A stretch of DNA of 7,316 nt from an uncultured bacterium (GCA_905214315.1 CAJMLN010000075.1:1-7316); one strand, 5' to 3'; counted from the stretch's first letter, positions 1-6,578 are shown. Notes: generated by a model not told the origin, from the sequence alone. A program made the numbers and translations.

Positions 1-2
1 GC

Positions 3-37
3 AAGCGTACGCCATTGCAATGGCGTACGCTTTTTTT
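3..37 (+). terminator. Intrinsic terminator of an upstream gene outside the window
   Basis: A perfect 15-bp inverted repeat (arms 3-17 and 18-32, no mismatch) runs into seven T at 31-37 on the + strand. The arms abut, so the real RNA loop would be formed from the central TTGCAA. No T run is visible on the other strand before the window edge, so it is called for a + strand gene ending to the left. Confidence 0.85.
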
Positions 38-344
38 GCAAAAAAAGTGATGCAGCGGCCGCTCAAAAGAGATGAGCTTTAGCAAAAAAGTGAACAAACA
101 GATAAAATTTTATGCCCCGCTCCCCCTGATAAAAGAGGAGACTTTTTTCCTGCAAAAAGCCGAAACGAGAAAAAATGAAAATTCCCCGGTGTCGCCGCTA
201 TTTCTCCTGAAAAGGCCGAAATGACCGCAGCCCGTCTACAGTTTGCCGATAAAAATTGATGTGCTGGCAAAAATATTAGGACTATATTCAACTATCCCCT
301 ATACCGCATATTTTTTATTGCTAAAAAATCTTACAGCAGCTTCT
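38..344. other. Gene-free stretch between terminator and alarmone synthetase
   Basis: I see no convincing gene here. The T run of the terminator continues into A7, giving an 18-bp A/T palindrome at 30-47. A GCGGCCGC octamer lies at 55-62. On the - strand a weak hairpin (ggccg at 214-218 against cagcc at 228-232) followed by four T could help end the alarmone synthetase transcript about 110-130 bases past its stop, but it is too weak to call a terminator. A 70-codon - strand frame at 79-291 lacks family resemblance. Confidence 0.5.
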
Positions 345-1058
345 TTATGCTTCCTTTTTTTCCGCCTGCGTATTTTCTACTTTCTGATGAATCTCCTCCA
401 TCCTTTGATCCAGCTCTGCACCGATCCGCGCACATTCATACAATTCTCTTGTAATTTGCTCAGATGGAAGAATATTCTTTTTATACCGGATTTTATGTTC
501 CAGGCTGGCCCACCAGTCCATGGAAATCGTACGGAACTGAACCTCGACCTTCATGAGCCGTTTCTGATCATGCAGGAAAATAGGAATTTCCACGATCAGA
601 TGCAAGCTCCTGTAGCCGCTGTCCTTAGGATTTTGAATATAATCCTTTTTTTCTATCAGTGTAATATCATCCTGCTTTAAAAAGGCCTCTGAAAGCATAT
701 AAATATCAGAGGGAAACGCACAGATTATCCGCACCCCTGCCACATCATAGATATTTCGTTCAATATTTTCCACTGTAAGAGACAGCTTTTTCCGCGAAAG
801 CTTATCCATAACACTCTCAGGTGATTTCAGCCTGCTTTTAACCGTTTCAATGGGGTTTCGGTCATATTGAAGCGAAAGCTCTTCATTCAGCACATTGAAT
901 TTTGTAGAGACCTCCATCATTGCGCAACGATAATACGCCATCAGTTCCCGGTAGGGTTCCGCGTACGTCTGAATCCATTTTTTAATTTTTTCCCTTGGCA
1001 AGCGGGAGAGCAGGACCTGCTCCAAGGGTAAAACCGTATTAGAATCTGCAAACGCCAT
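345..1058 (-). CDS. Small alarmone synthetase, RelP/RelQ class (GTP pyrophosphokinase)
   Basis: It transfers pyrophosphate from ATP to GTP or GDP to make (p)ppGpp, the cytosolic stringent-response alarmone. The protein is a lone RelA/SpoT synthetase domain: there is no HD hydrolase, TGS or ACT domain, and the length (237 residues) fits the monofunctional class. Numbering from this start, an ATP-site segment rich in R/K lies at 68-90 (NPIETVKSRLKSPESVMDKL), the metal-binding Asp is in DVAGVRI (97-103), the G-loop is in SGYRSLH (147-153), and the catalytic Glu is in VEVQFRT (163-169), followed by WASLEHKIRYK. The wording of the last block (MDWWASLEH) is closer to my memory of B. subtilis YwaC/RelP than of YjbM/RelQ, so no symbol is given. 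A start 12 bases upstream (1070) is possible, but the ATG at 1058 has TGAGG six bases ahead whereas the upstream one has no clear site. A charged helical tail follows the domain (190-237). The gene is transcribed alone. Confidence 0.93.
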   Translation of the reverse strand: MAFADSNTVLPLEQVLLSRLPREKIKKWIQTYAEPYRELMAYYRCAMMEVSTKFNVLNEELSLQYDRNPIETVKSRLKSPESVMDKLSRKKLSLTVENIERNIYDVAGVRIICAFPSDIYMLSEAFLKQDDITLIEKKDYIQNPKDSGYRSLHLIVEIPIFLHDQKRLMKVEVQFRTISMDWWASLEHKIRYKKNILPSEQITRELYECARIGAELDQRMEEIHQKVENTQAEKKEA

Positions 1059-1078
1059 AAAAAACCTCATATCAGATT

Positions 1079-1109
1079 AAGCAGTGGCGCACCCGCGACA
1101 GCACCGCTT
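1079..1109 (-). promoter_or_regulatory. Folded leader (hairpin) of the alarmone synthetase mRNA
   Basis: Within the roughly 80-base 5' leader, arms at 1102-1109 and 1079-1086 pair over 8 bp with one G-U. An inner CGC/GCG pair with a GGGT loop could extend the stem. It ends about 10 bases before the Shine-Dalgarno. In the - strand mRNA no U tract follows, so it is not a simple attenuator. Read from the + strand it is followed by five T and could act as an antisense terminator. The role is unknown. Confidence 0.45.
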
Positions 1110-1146
1110 TTTAGATAATTTGTATAAAATAAAATTTCTATTATTG

Positions 1147-1175
1147 ATTATAGCAAAAAAACGGTGAAAATACAA
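1147..1175 (-). promoter_or_regulatory. Sigma-A-type promoter of the alarmone synthetase
   Basis: On the - strand, -35 TTGTAT (1170-1175), a 17-bp spacer and -10 TATAAT (1147-1152), with TGC before the -10 making an extended -10. The transcript would start near 1140, leaving a leader of about 80 bases. The near-consensus elements suggest fairly strong, activator-independent expression. Confidence 0.7.
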
Positions 1176-1231
1176 GACAGAGGACGATGAAAAATATGCG
1201 TATAAAATATGAAAAGCAAACAACCATATTT

Positions 1232-2098
1232 TTATTTTCCCGCTTTGACTGTCATTCTTTCTCTGCTGGGATTTATTTCAAAATATGTTTTATAAGCCCG
1301 TGAAAACGGATGCACCGTAGAATACCCCAAAAGCATGGCTGTCTCCGTAACGGTACAACCTTCCCGAAGCAGCTGCCGCGCTTTTTCCATACGGATACGC
1401 AAAAAATAGGAGTGAAGCGTCTCGCCCACTGCACTGCGATATATCTGCGAAATCAACTTATAGTTATAATGGAATATCTCTTCTATATGCGAAAGAGCGT
1501 CTATTTCAAAAATATGCGTTTTCAGATATGTTGCAATGCGGTATACCAAAGAAGCACCGCCCTGCCCCGCAGGAAATTTCCCCAAAACATCCATCCTGCT
1601 GGTTTCAGGCACCAGCGCCCGCAGCAGAAGCAAAATAATACGCTGCAGCAAGGACCCGATCATTTCATTACAGTAAGGCTTTGCATTCCAGCTTTCTTCA
1701 ATAATTGCAGGAAAAAGCTGTTCCGCACATGCCAAAGGAACGCTGCGCCTAGTCTGATTCCGCAGGCACTCCAGTTTTTCTTTGCCGTCAGAAGCTACCG
1801 CTTCAAAACCAATATAATAAAAACGCAAGGGATCCTTCGGATCACTTTCAATTTGGTGGATCTCATTGCGAAAAGATAAAAAGCAATCCCCTTTTGCTAC
1901 AAAATACTTTTTTCCTTCCTCATAAAACCAGCCTCTGCCCGAGGCGATATAAGTGAATTCATCGCAAACCTGGCAATGCGCCTCCACGGCTGTCGTTTCA
2001 TTACAATACAGTTCCCCCAGCTGATAAACAAAAAAGTCTCCGCAGCGCACAGGACGGTAAAAAAAGTATTGATCGTAATGATATCTGCTTTGCGGCAA
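1232..2098 (-). CDS. AraC-family transcriptional regulator (cupin sensor plus double HTH)
   Basis: Likely the transcription factor of the divergent gene pair beginning at 2227. The 288 residues match the usual two-part plan. An N-terminal cupin-like ligand domain (about 15-100) shows the family pattern around VEAHCQVCDEFTYIASGRG and YFVAKGDCFLSFRNEIHQI. A linker rich in Leu follows, and the C-terminal AraC DNA-binding domain (about 185-282) ends with the second helix-turn-helix TVTETAMLLGYSTVHPFSRAYK. The N-terminal half carries several Cys (19, 32, 42, 45, 72), including C42-x2-C45 where sugar-responsive relatives often have His; this might be chance. The start is TTG: the codon sits 7 bases after GGGGGAG, an in-frame TGA lies just upstream, and the next in-frame ATG is about 145 codons in. 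The inducer is not readable from sequence; sugar is a guess from the neighbours. The 21-bp-spaced repeats in the shared intergenic region are the expected binding site, one of them inside this gene's own promoter. Confidence 0.92.
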   Translation of the reverse strand: MPQSRYHYDQYFFYRPVRCGDFFVYQLGELYCNETTAVEAHCQVCDEFTYIASGRGWFYEEGKKYFVAKGDCFLSFRNEIHQIESDPKDPLRFYYIGFEAVASDGKEKLECLRNQTRRSVPLACAEQLFPAIIEESWNAKPYCNEMIGSLLQRIILLLLRALVPETSRMDVLGKFPAGQGGASLVYRIATYLKTHIFEIDALSHIEEIFHYNYKLISQIYRSAVGETLHSYFLRIRMEKARQLLREGCTVTETAMLLGYSTVHPFSRAYKTYFEINPSRERMTVKAGK

Positions 2099-2105
2099 AT
2101 TTGTT

Positions 2106-2113
2106 CTCCCCCT
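2106..2113 (-). promoter_or_regulatory. Strong ribosome binding site deciding a TTG start
   Basis: AGGGGGAG on the - strand lies 7 bases before the TTG at 2098. It is the only well-placed Shine-Dalgarno near the beginning of the regulator frame and is the reason for calling a non-ATG start. Confidence 0.75.
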
Positions 2114-2124
2114 TTTTCAATTCT

Positions 2125-2153
2125 ATCTTACCATACAAAATGATAAATTACAA
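2125..2153 (-). promoter_or_regulatory. Promoter of the AraC-family regulator
   Basis: On the - strand, -35 TTGTAA (2148-2153), a 17-bp spacer and -10 TAAGAT (2125-2130). One copy of the ATGATAAAT repeat (2140-2148) occupies the -35-proximal part of the spacer, so binding there would be expected to block or modulate the regulator's own transcription. Confidence 0.65.
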
Positions 2154-2169
2154 TCCGTTTATGATAAAT
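2140..2169 (+). promoter_or_regulatory. Putative AraC-family operator: two 9-bp direct repeats 21 bp apart
   Basis: ATGATAAAT occurs at 2140-2148 and again, identical and in the same orientation, at 2161-2169. The spacing is exactly 21 bp, two helical turns, as between the half-sites bound by AraC itself. The right copy overlaps the -35 zone of the + strand promoter and the left copy overlaps the - strand promoter. Assignment to the adjacent regulator is inference; the region is A/T-rich, which raises the chance of coincidence. Confidence 0.6.
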
Positions 2170-2195
2170 ATTTTTTTCTGCATTCCCATTATAAT
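2167..2195 (+). promoter_or_regulatory. Activator-type promoter of the GH20-like gene pair
   Basis: A perfect -10 TATAAT is at 2190-2195, but 17 bp upstream the -35 position reads AATATT (2167-2172), far from consensus. A good -10 with no -35, next to the repeat ending at 2169, is what an activator-dependent promoter looks like. The transcript would start near 2202, about 25 bases before the first ATG. Confidence 0.6.
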
Positions 2196-2226
2196 AAAGA
2201 AAACTGTTTTAAAGGAGAAATAAACT

Positions 2227-3168
2227 ATGATCTGGGCATATCTGATCTATTTGGGGTCTAATATGTGGTTTGACTGGGATAATCACATCGCCATGGGATA
2301 TAACGAACCAAAATACCACGAAACCATGTTCACACAAAAGAGCGCGTGGCGCAAAATAGTAAAATTTGCAGCACAAAACGGTGTGAACACTTTGCTCATC
2401 GATATGGGTGAAGGCGTTCAATATGAATCCGTTCCTGAAATCTCCTGTAAAGGCGCGTGGACCAAGCAGGAACTGAAAGAAGAATTGGATTTTATCCGTT
2501 CCCTAGGCATAACGCCTATACCGAAATTCAACTTTTCGGCTGCACATGACGCCTGGTTCAGGGAATACGGACGTATGCTTTCAACTCCACAGTACTACCG
2601 TGCGGCAGAAAACCTGATCTGTGAAACCGTAGAATTATTCGAAAACCCGAAACTGTTTCATATCGGACTTGAAGAAGAGGCGTTCCAGCATCAGGCACAT
2701 ATGGGCATTTGCGTATGCCGTAACCGCCGCGTTTTCTGGAACGATGTAAATTTTCTTTTTAAGATTTTGGATAAAAATAAAGCACGCCCGTGGATTTGGG
2801 GCGACGGCTTTTGGGAAAGTCCGGAAGAATATATTCAAAACACGCCCAAAGAAGCGCTGGTTTCCCCTGCAATCTATGTACGCCTTCATACGCTTACGCC
2901 CGAGCAGTTCGAAACAGGACCCATGGCGGCATTCCGCAACTTAGGAAACAACGGCTTTGACTATGTGCCCATCGTTTCAACCTGCTATACTGAATTAAGC
3001 GCCAACGACGTTATGCGTTATGTCCGTGACGTATGCGATACGGCTACGCTGAAGGGATATATGTCCTCCCCCTGGTGCAGAACGAGCGAACAGGATATTT
3101 ACTGCCATTACAATGACATCACGCGGTTTGCTTCCGCAAGAAAGAAATTTTTCGGAGGAAAACAATGA
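2227..3168 (+). CDS. GH20-like TIM-barrel protein, first of a tandem paralogous pair
   Basis: The 313-residue protein has no characterised family that I can name with certainty. The alternation of hydrophobic strands and helices, plus the HIGLEEE motif at 145-151, resembles the HxGxDE acidic motif of GH20 hexosaminidases and related barrels. Other motifs shared with the next gene are LGxNxWxD (9-17), KSAW (38-41), NTxLI (54-58), CPEI-like PEI (70-72), KQELKxELD (80-88), PKFNFSAAHDAW (99-110), RPWI (187-190) and GFDYVP (243-248). From memory, similar sequences are sometimes auto-labelled 'Tat pathway signal protein', but this copy has no signal peptide or membrane segment and should be cytosolic. 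It has extra Cys (162, 164, 253, 270, 284, 293). The start follows AAAGGAG by 9 bases. It overlaps the next gene by 4 bp (ATGA) and is probably induced by the divergent AraC-type regulator. A glycosidase role on imported oligosaccharide is a guess; no transporter lies in the window. Confidence 0.8.
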   Translation: MIWAYLIYLGSNMWFDWDNHIAMGYNEPKYHETMFTQKSAWRKIVKFAAQNGVNTLLIDMGEGVQYESVPEISCKGAWTKQELKEELDFIRSLGITPIPKFNFSAAHDAWFREYGRMLSTPQYYRAAENLICETVELFENPKLFHIGLEEEAFQHQAHMGICVCRNRRVFWNDVNFLFKILDKNKARPWIWGDGFWESPEEYIQNTPKEALVSPAIYVRLHTLTPEQFETGPMAAFRNLGNNGFDYVPIVSTCYTELSANDVMRYVRDVCDTATLKGYMSSPWCRTSEQDIYCHYNDITRFASARKKFFGGKQ

Positions 3169-4130
3169 TGGAAAACAAAATGTGGGCGATGATGCTTCAC
3201 TTAGGTTATAACCAGTGGCACGACAGATTTTCTTCCTTTCAGGGCGACGACGAAGATCCAATCTACCGTGACTTTTTATATTTTGAAAAAAGCGCATGGA
3301 ACGAAATCACCCGGGAACTTCCACAACACGGCTTCAACACGGTACTGATCAATCTTGCCGAAGGTGTCAGGCTGGATTCCTGTCCTGAAATCGCCGTAAA
3401 GGGCAGCCTTTCCAAGCAGGAGCTGAAGCAGGAGCTGGACCGTCTGCGTACCATGGGCTTTACGGTTCTGCCCAAATTGGATTTTTCAGCCGCACACGAT
3501 GCCTGGCTGGGCGAATATCATCAAACCGTAGGCAGCAAATTATATGAAGCCCTTGTCTGCAGGATTATCGACGAGGTCTGTGAGCTCTTCGATACGCCCG
3601 GATATTTTCACCTGGGAATGGGCGATGAAAACGCGCAGGCACAAAACGGATACGGTCATCTGATCATCCGGCAGGTTAACCTTTACTGGCGAGAAATGTA
3701 TCAAATGTGGGATGTACTGTTCAAAAAAGGTGTCCGCCCCTGGATCAGCAGCGAATATTATTCCCGTTACCCCAAAGCGTTTTTAGCAAAAATGTCGCCG
3801 GAAGTTTTAATCTCGGCCGAATACGCCGGTAGGCTCTATCTTCCGGATCCCCTAGATGTTCATCAAACCCCGCCGGAACAGACGGCTTTTGAAACGCTGA
3901 TCTCCTGCGGATATGATTTTATTCCCGAAATAACGATTGCCGGCTGGCGGCAGACGCCTAACGATATGTTCCGCTTTGCCGCAGATGCGCTGGCAGAAGA
4001 TAAGCACTTTAAAGGGATCCTGGCTTCCTCGCAGATGGCAACAACGCAAAGTAATAAATACGGAATTCTGCATATCGCACAGCGGTATGGCGTCGGTAAG
4101 CAGGAACATTGGGATAAAAAATACCGATAA
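3165..4130 (+). CDS. GH20-like TIM-barrel protein, second of a tandem paralogous pair
   Basis: This 321-residue protein is a paralogue of the preceding one. By hand alignment about 40% of positions match over the first 155 residues and fewer beyond. Shared motifs are LGYNQWHD (13-20), EKSAW (41-45), NTVLINLAEGV (58-68), CPEI (73-76), KQELKQELD (84-92), PKLDFSAAHDAW (103-114), RPWI (191-194) and GYDFIP (249-254). The acidic motif differs: HLGMGDE (149-155) against HIGLEEE in the partner, so the first acid of the cluster is Gly here. Likewise Glu197 aligns with Asp193 of the partner after the RPWI Trp. The two copies may therefore differ in substrate, or only one may be catalytic. It has no signal peptide. 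The ATG overlaps the stop of the first gene, with GGAGG inside that gene's last codons, so translation is coupled; an adjacent ATG at 3168 is an equal alternative. It is the last gene of the operon, ended by the hairpin just downstream. Confidence 0.8.
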   Translation: MMENKMWAMMLHLGYNQWHDRFSSFQGDDEDPIYRDFLYFEKSAWNEITRELPQHGFNTVLINLAEGVRLDSCPEIAVKGSLSKQELKQELDRLRTMGFTVLPKLDFSAAHDAWLGEYHQTVGSKLYEALVCRIIDEVCELFDTPGYFHLGMGDENAQAQNGYGHLIIRQVNLYWREMYQMWDVLFKKGVRPWISSEYYSRYPKAFLAKMSPEVLISAEYAGRLYLPDPLDVHQTPPEQTAFETLISCGYDFIPEITIAGWRQTPNDMFRFAADALAEDKHFKGILASSQMATTQSNKYGILHIAQRYGVGKQEHWDKKYR

Positions 4131-4134
4131 AACA

Positions 4135-4166
4135 AAATACGGCGTGGAAAAATCCGCGCCGTATTT
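4135..4166. terminator. Bidirectional terminator between convergent operons
   Basis: Arms 4135-4148 and 4153-4166 form a 14-bp stem with one G-T pair around an AAAA loop. Reading leftward, the hairpin is followed by TATTTTGTTTTATC, a good U-rich tail for the redox operon. Reading rightward, only a weak T-rich tail (gtatttccgtcttt) follows, for the GH20-like pair. It starts 4 bases after the + strand stop and lies 39 bases past the - strand stop. Confidence 0.8.
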
Positions 4167-4204
4167 CCGTCTTTCCGGCCGTCACCCAAAAATCTCCTGC
4201 AGGC

Positions 4205-5905
4205 TCAGCCCTGGCTTTTTGCCATTCCGCAGGGATAGGCCGAAGCAGACGCCGCCTCTTGGCTGTGAATGCTGTTGTATACGCGGTATCCCCCCGCGAA
4301 ATTATAGCAGTCAAATCCGCTCTGCGTCAGAATGCGGCAGGCAATATAACTGCGCAGTCCCGACTGGCACATAACATAGACCGGTTTTGTCCGGTCCAGC
4401 ATTTCAAGCCTCTCCCGCAGCCGGTCAACCGGAATATTAAGGTCAAAGCCCTCGGCGTGCCCCCGGCGGTACTCGTCTTCGGTACGGGTGTCCAAAAGCG
4501 TTACGCTGCCGTCACGCGGCAGGCAGAGCGCATCCTCATAAAAGAACTGCTTCACCCTGCCCGCAAGCACATTTTCCGCTACAAAGCCCGCCATATTGAT
4601 CGGATCCTTTGCAGAGGAGTATGGCGGCGCATAAGCAAGATCAAGGTCGCACAGCTCCGTTACCGTCAAATTTGCCTGCATCGCCGTGGCCAGCACATCA
4701 ATGCGCTTATCCACGCCGTCAAAGCCTGCGATCTGCGCGCCGAGAATTTTTCCGGTCTTTTCAAACAGCAGCTTGATCGTCATAACCTTGCCGCCGGGAT
4801 AATAGGAAGCATGCGATACCGGGGAGAGAATCACTTTTTCATACGCTATTCCCGCCGCCCGGGCCGCGCGTTCATTCAGGCCGGCAGACGCCGCGGTCAT
4901 ATCAAACACCTTTAAAACCGACGTCCCTGCGGCGCCCCTGTACGGCCTTTTGATGCCGCAGATATGATCCGCCGCAATCCGCCCCTGTTTATTGGCCGGC
5001 CCCGCCAGAGCCATGACGGTTTTCTGCCCTGTAATACCATTCGTGATTTCGGCCGCGTCGCCCACGGCATAAATATCGGGATCCGACGTCTGCATATGTT
5101 CATTGACGGCAATGCTGTTTTTTACGCCCAGTGTCAGCCCGGCCTCTGCGGCCAGCGTACTTTCGGGCAAAACGCCGACGGCGGCAATCGCAATATCGGC
5201 AAACAGCTTCTCGCCGCCGTCCATACAAACGGAAATTCCGCCGTTCTCCTCCAGGAATTGCTCCACCGAGCGTCCCAGATGCAGATGAATGCCCTTCTCC
5301 CTGATATGCGCATGGAGAAAACTCGCCATATCCGCATCAAACTGCCCCAAAAGCTGCGGAAGCTTTTCCACAAGGCTTACCTCTATTCCCAGCCGCCGCA
5401 GGTTTTCCGCCAATTCCACGCCGATAAAGCCGCCGCCGATAATCACCGCGGACCGGATCTTCTCTCCTTCCGCGCTTTCCCGAATTTTCAGCGTATCCTC
5501 TACCGTGCGCAGGGTATATACCCGCCGGCTGTCTATTCCGGGCAGGTCAGGGAGCACCGGTCTGGCGCCGGGAGAAAGAATCAGCTTATCATAAGTTTCC
5601 TCGTATACTCTTCCGGTATCCAGATTTTTAACCGTAACCTTCTTGTTTTTACGGTCAATGCGCAGTACCTCGTGATGAACCAGGGCATCAATCCGGAAAC
5701 GCGTCCAAAAGCTCTCCGGCGTCTGCAGCGTCAGCTCTCTTTTTTCCGTAATCACTCCGCCGATATAATACGGCAGCCCGCAGTTGGCGTAAGAGATAAA
5801 GCCCGAACGCTCAAAAATAAGAATCTGCGCTGATTCATCCAGCCGCCGCAGTCTTGCCGCGGCCGACGCGCCTCCTGCCACGCCGCCGACAACAACTACC
5901 TTCAT
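4205..5905 (-). CDS. CoA-disulfide / persulfide reductase with C-terminal rhodanese domain
   Basis: A cytosolic flavoenzyme that uses NAD(P)H to reduce disulfides or persulfides of CoA and related small thiols. The 566-residue length and fusion match the CoADR-Rhd / NADH-dependent persulfide reductase group. The FAD-binding Rossmann motif GGVAGG is at 7-12. The single catalytic Cys42 sits in SYANCGLPYYIGG, the hallmark that replaces the CxxxxC pair of classical disulfide reductases. The NAD(P) fold IIGGGFIGVELAENL is at 155-169, and the second FAD motif DIYAVGDAAE at 277-286. The dimerisation domain carries Tyr-rich YYPGG (368-372) and AYAPPYSSAKDP (424-435), where relatives keep active-site Tyr. 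A rhodanese domain follows (about 455-545) with active loop CQSGLR (513-518) and intact Cys513. A short tail contains Cys559 in YPCGM. The ATG follows the upstream stop with no gap, and AAGGTGG in that gene's last codons serves as Shine-Dalgarno. True activity (CoA disulfide, CoA persulfide, polysulfide or NADH oxidase) cannot be separated by sequence. Confidence 0.93.
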   Translation of the reverse strand: MKVVVVGGVAGGASAAARLRRLDESAQILIFERSGFISYANCGLPYYIGGVITEKRELTLQTPESFWTRFRIDALVHHEVLRIDRKNKKVTVKNLDTGRVYEETYDKLILSPGARPVLPDLPGIDSRRVYTLRTVEDTLKIRESAEGEKIRSAVIIGGGFIGVELAENLRRLGIEVSLVEKLPQLLGQFDADMASFLHAHIREKGIHLHLGRSVEQFLEENGGISVCMDGGEKLFADIAIAAVGVLPESTLAAEAGLTLGVKNSIAVNEHMQTSDPDIYAVGDAAEITNGITGQKTVMALAGPANKQGRIAADHICGIKRPYRGAAGTSVLKVFDMTAASAGLNERAARAAGIAYEKVILSPVSHASYYPGGKVMTIKLLFEKTGKILGAQIAGFDGVDKRIDVLATAMQANLTVTELCDLDLAYAPPYSSAKDPINMAGFVAENVLAGRVKQFFYEDALCLPRDGSVTLLDTRTEDEYRRGHAEGFDLNIPVDRLRERLEMLDRTKPVYVMCQSGLRSYIACRILTQSGFDCYNFAGGYRVYNSIHSQEAASASAYPCGMAKSQG

Positions 5906-6226
5906 CTATTTTACCACCTTTCCATGATACTCCAAAATACCGCCGATATTTTTTACCCTGCGGTAGCCCATCTGCTTTAAATACGATACCGCCTGCCCGC
6001 TCCGCGCACCGCTGCGGCAGTGCACAAACAGGGGCGTATTTTTATCGGGGAACACCTCCGCGGCGGAGGCAATCTGATCCAGGGCAAGATGATAGCTGCC
6101 CTCCACATGCCCCTGGGCATACTCCTCGCCTGTTCGCACATCCAGCAGCACCGCCTGCGGTGTACGGCGGAATTCCTCCACGCCCGCATCCATGGTCTGT
6201 TTGGAAAACAAATCAAAAACGCCCAT
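5906..6226 (-). CDS. Single-domain rhodanese-like sulfurtransferase
   Basis: A 106-residue protein made of one rhodanese domain with no signal peptide, so a cytosolic carrier of sulfane sulfur. It shows the family landmarks: LLDVRTGEEYAQGHVEGS (27-44) with the Asp-Val-Arg strand and the GH-x-GS turn, the active loop CRSGAR at 70-75 with catalytic Cys70, and the closing NIGGILEYHG (93-102). A 15-residue lead precedes the domain. The six-residue loop beginning with Cys is that of sulfurtransferases, not the longer loop of Cdc25-like phosphatases. It starts 9 bases after the thioredoxin stop, with AGGAGG overlapping that stop, and its own stop abuts the reductase ATG. It probably passes sulfur to or from the flavoenzyme, which has a second rhodanese domain. 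The physiological sulfur donor is not evident. Confidence 0.92.
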   Translation of the reverse strand: MGVFDLFSKQTMDAGVEEFRRTPQAVLLDVRTGEEYAQGHVEGSYHLALDQIASAAEVFPDKNTPLFVHCRSGARSGQAVSYLKQMGYRRVKNIGGILEYHGKVVK

Positions 6227-6235
6227 ACGCTCCTC

Positions 6236-6547
6236 CTATTTCAGCATAGATGCCAGCGCTTCTTTCGGCTGATATCCGACGGAAATTTTCTCCACCTTGC
6301 CGTTTTTCATAACGGCCACCGTAGGAATACTGGAAACCTGAAAGGCCGCCGCCAGCTCAGGCTCCTCATCTACGTTGACCTTTCCGACCTTTGCCCTGCC
6401 CTCGTACTCCCGGGCAAGCTCCTCCACAACCGGTCCCAGCATCCGGCAGGGGCCGCACCAGGGCGCCCAAAAATCCAGTAGAACGGGAATTTCAGACTTT
6501 AAAATCTCTGCTTCAAAATTATTTTTTGTAATTTTCAGTTCCGCCAT
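6236..6547 (-). CDS. trxA: Thioredoxin
   Basis: A canonical 103-residue cytosolic thioredoxin that reduces protein disulfides (and persulfides). It has the WCGPC active site with Cys31 and Cys34, FWAPW before it, the buried Asp25 region (LLDFWA), the VNVDEEPELA strand-helix segment (58-66), the cis-proline in SSIPT (Pro75), and the Gly-rich end VGYQPKE. An ATG 39 bases upstream is in frame, but it would add 13 unusual residues. The ATG at 6547 has AAGGAG 9 bases ahead and gives the standard family length, so it is preferred. It is the first gene of the three-gene redox operon. No thioredoxin reductase is adjacent, so reduction must come from elsewhere or, speculatively, from the operon's flavoenzyme. 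Confidence 0.96.
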   Translation of the reverse strand: MAELKITKNNFEAEILKSEIPVLLDFWAPWCGPCRMLGPVVEELAREYEGRAKVGKVNVDEEPELAAAFQVSSIPTVAVMKNGKVEKISVGYQPKEALASMLK

Positions 6548-6578
6548 TTTCTTCGTCTCCTTGCATCTATTTTTACAC

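Noticed and set aside
55..62. GCGGCCGC octamer as a sign of vector or cloning junction
   Set aside because: The flanking sequence shows no vector-like features; a single 8-bp GC palindrome can occur by chance.
79..291. 70-codon - strand open frame downstream of the alarmone synthetase
   Set aside because: No family resemblance and an odd mixed composition; the stretch looks like untranslated spacer.
243..680. + strand open frame opposite the 3' part of the alarmone synthetase
   Set aside because: Overlaps the well-conserved synthetase domain and its own translation shows no family motifs.
1204..1232. AAAATATG/CATATTTT inverted repeat at the end of the AraC-type gene as its terminator
   Set aside because: An 8-bp, almost all A/T stem with a long loop overlapping the stop codon would be too unstable; no other terminator is clear for this gene.
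4964..5833. Long + strand open frame (289 codons) opposite the CoA-disulfide reductase
   Set aside because: Lies wholly inside the reductase on the other strand; its translation is rich in Arg, Gln and His with no motif, as expected from antisense of a GC-rich gene.
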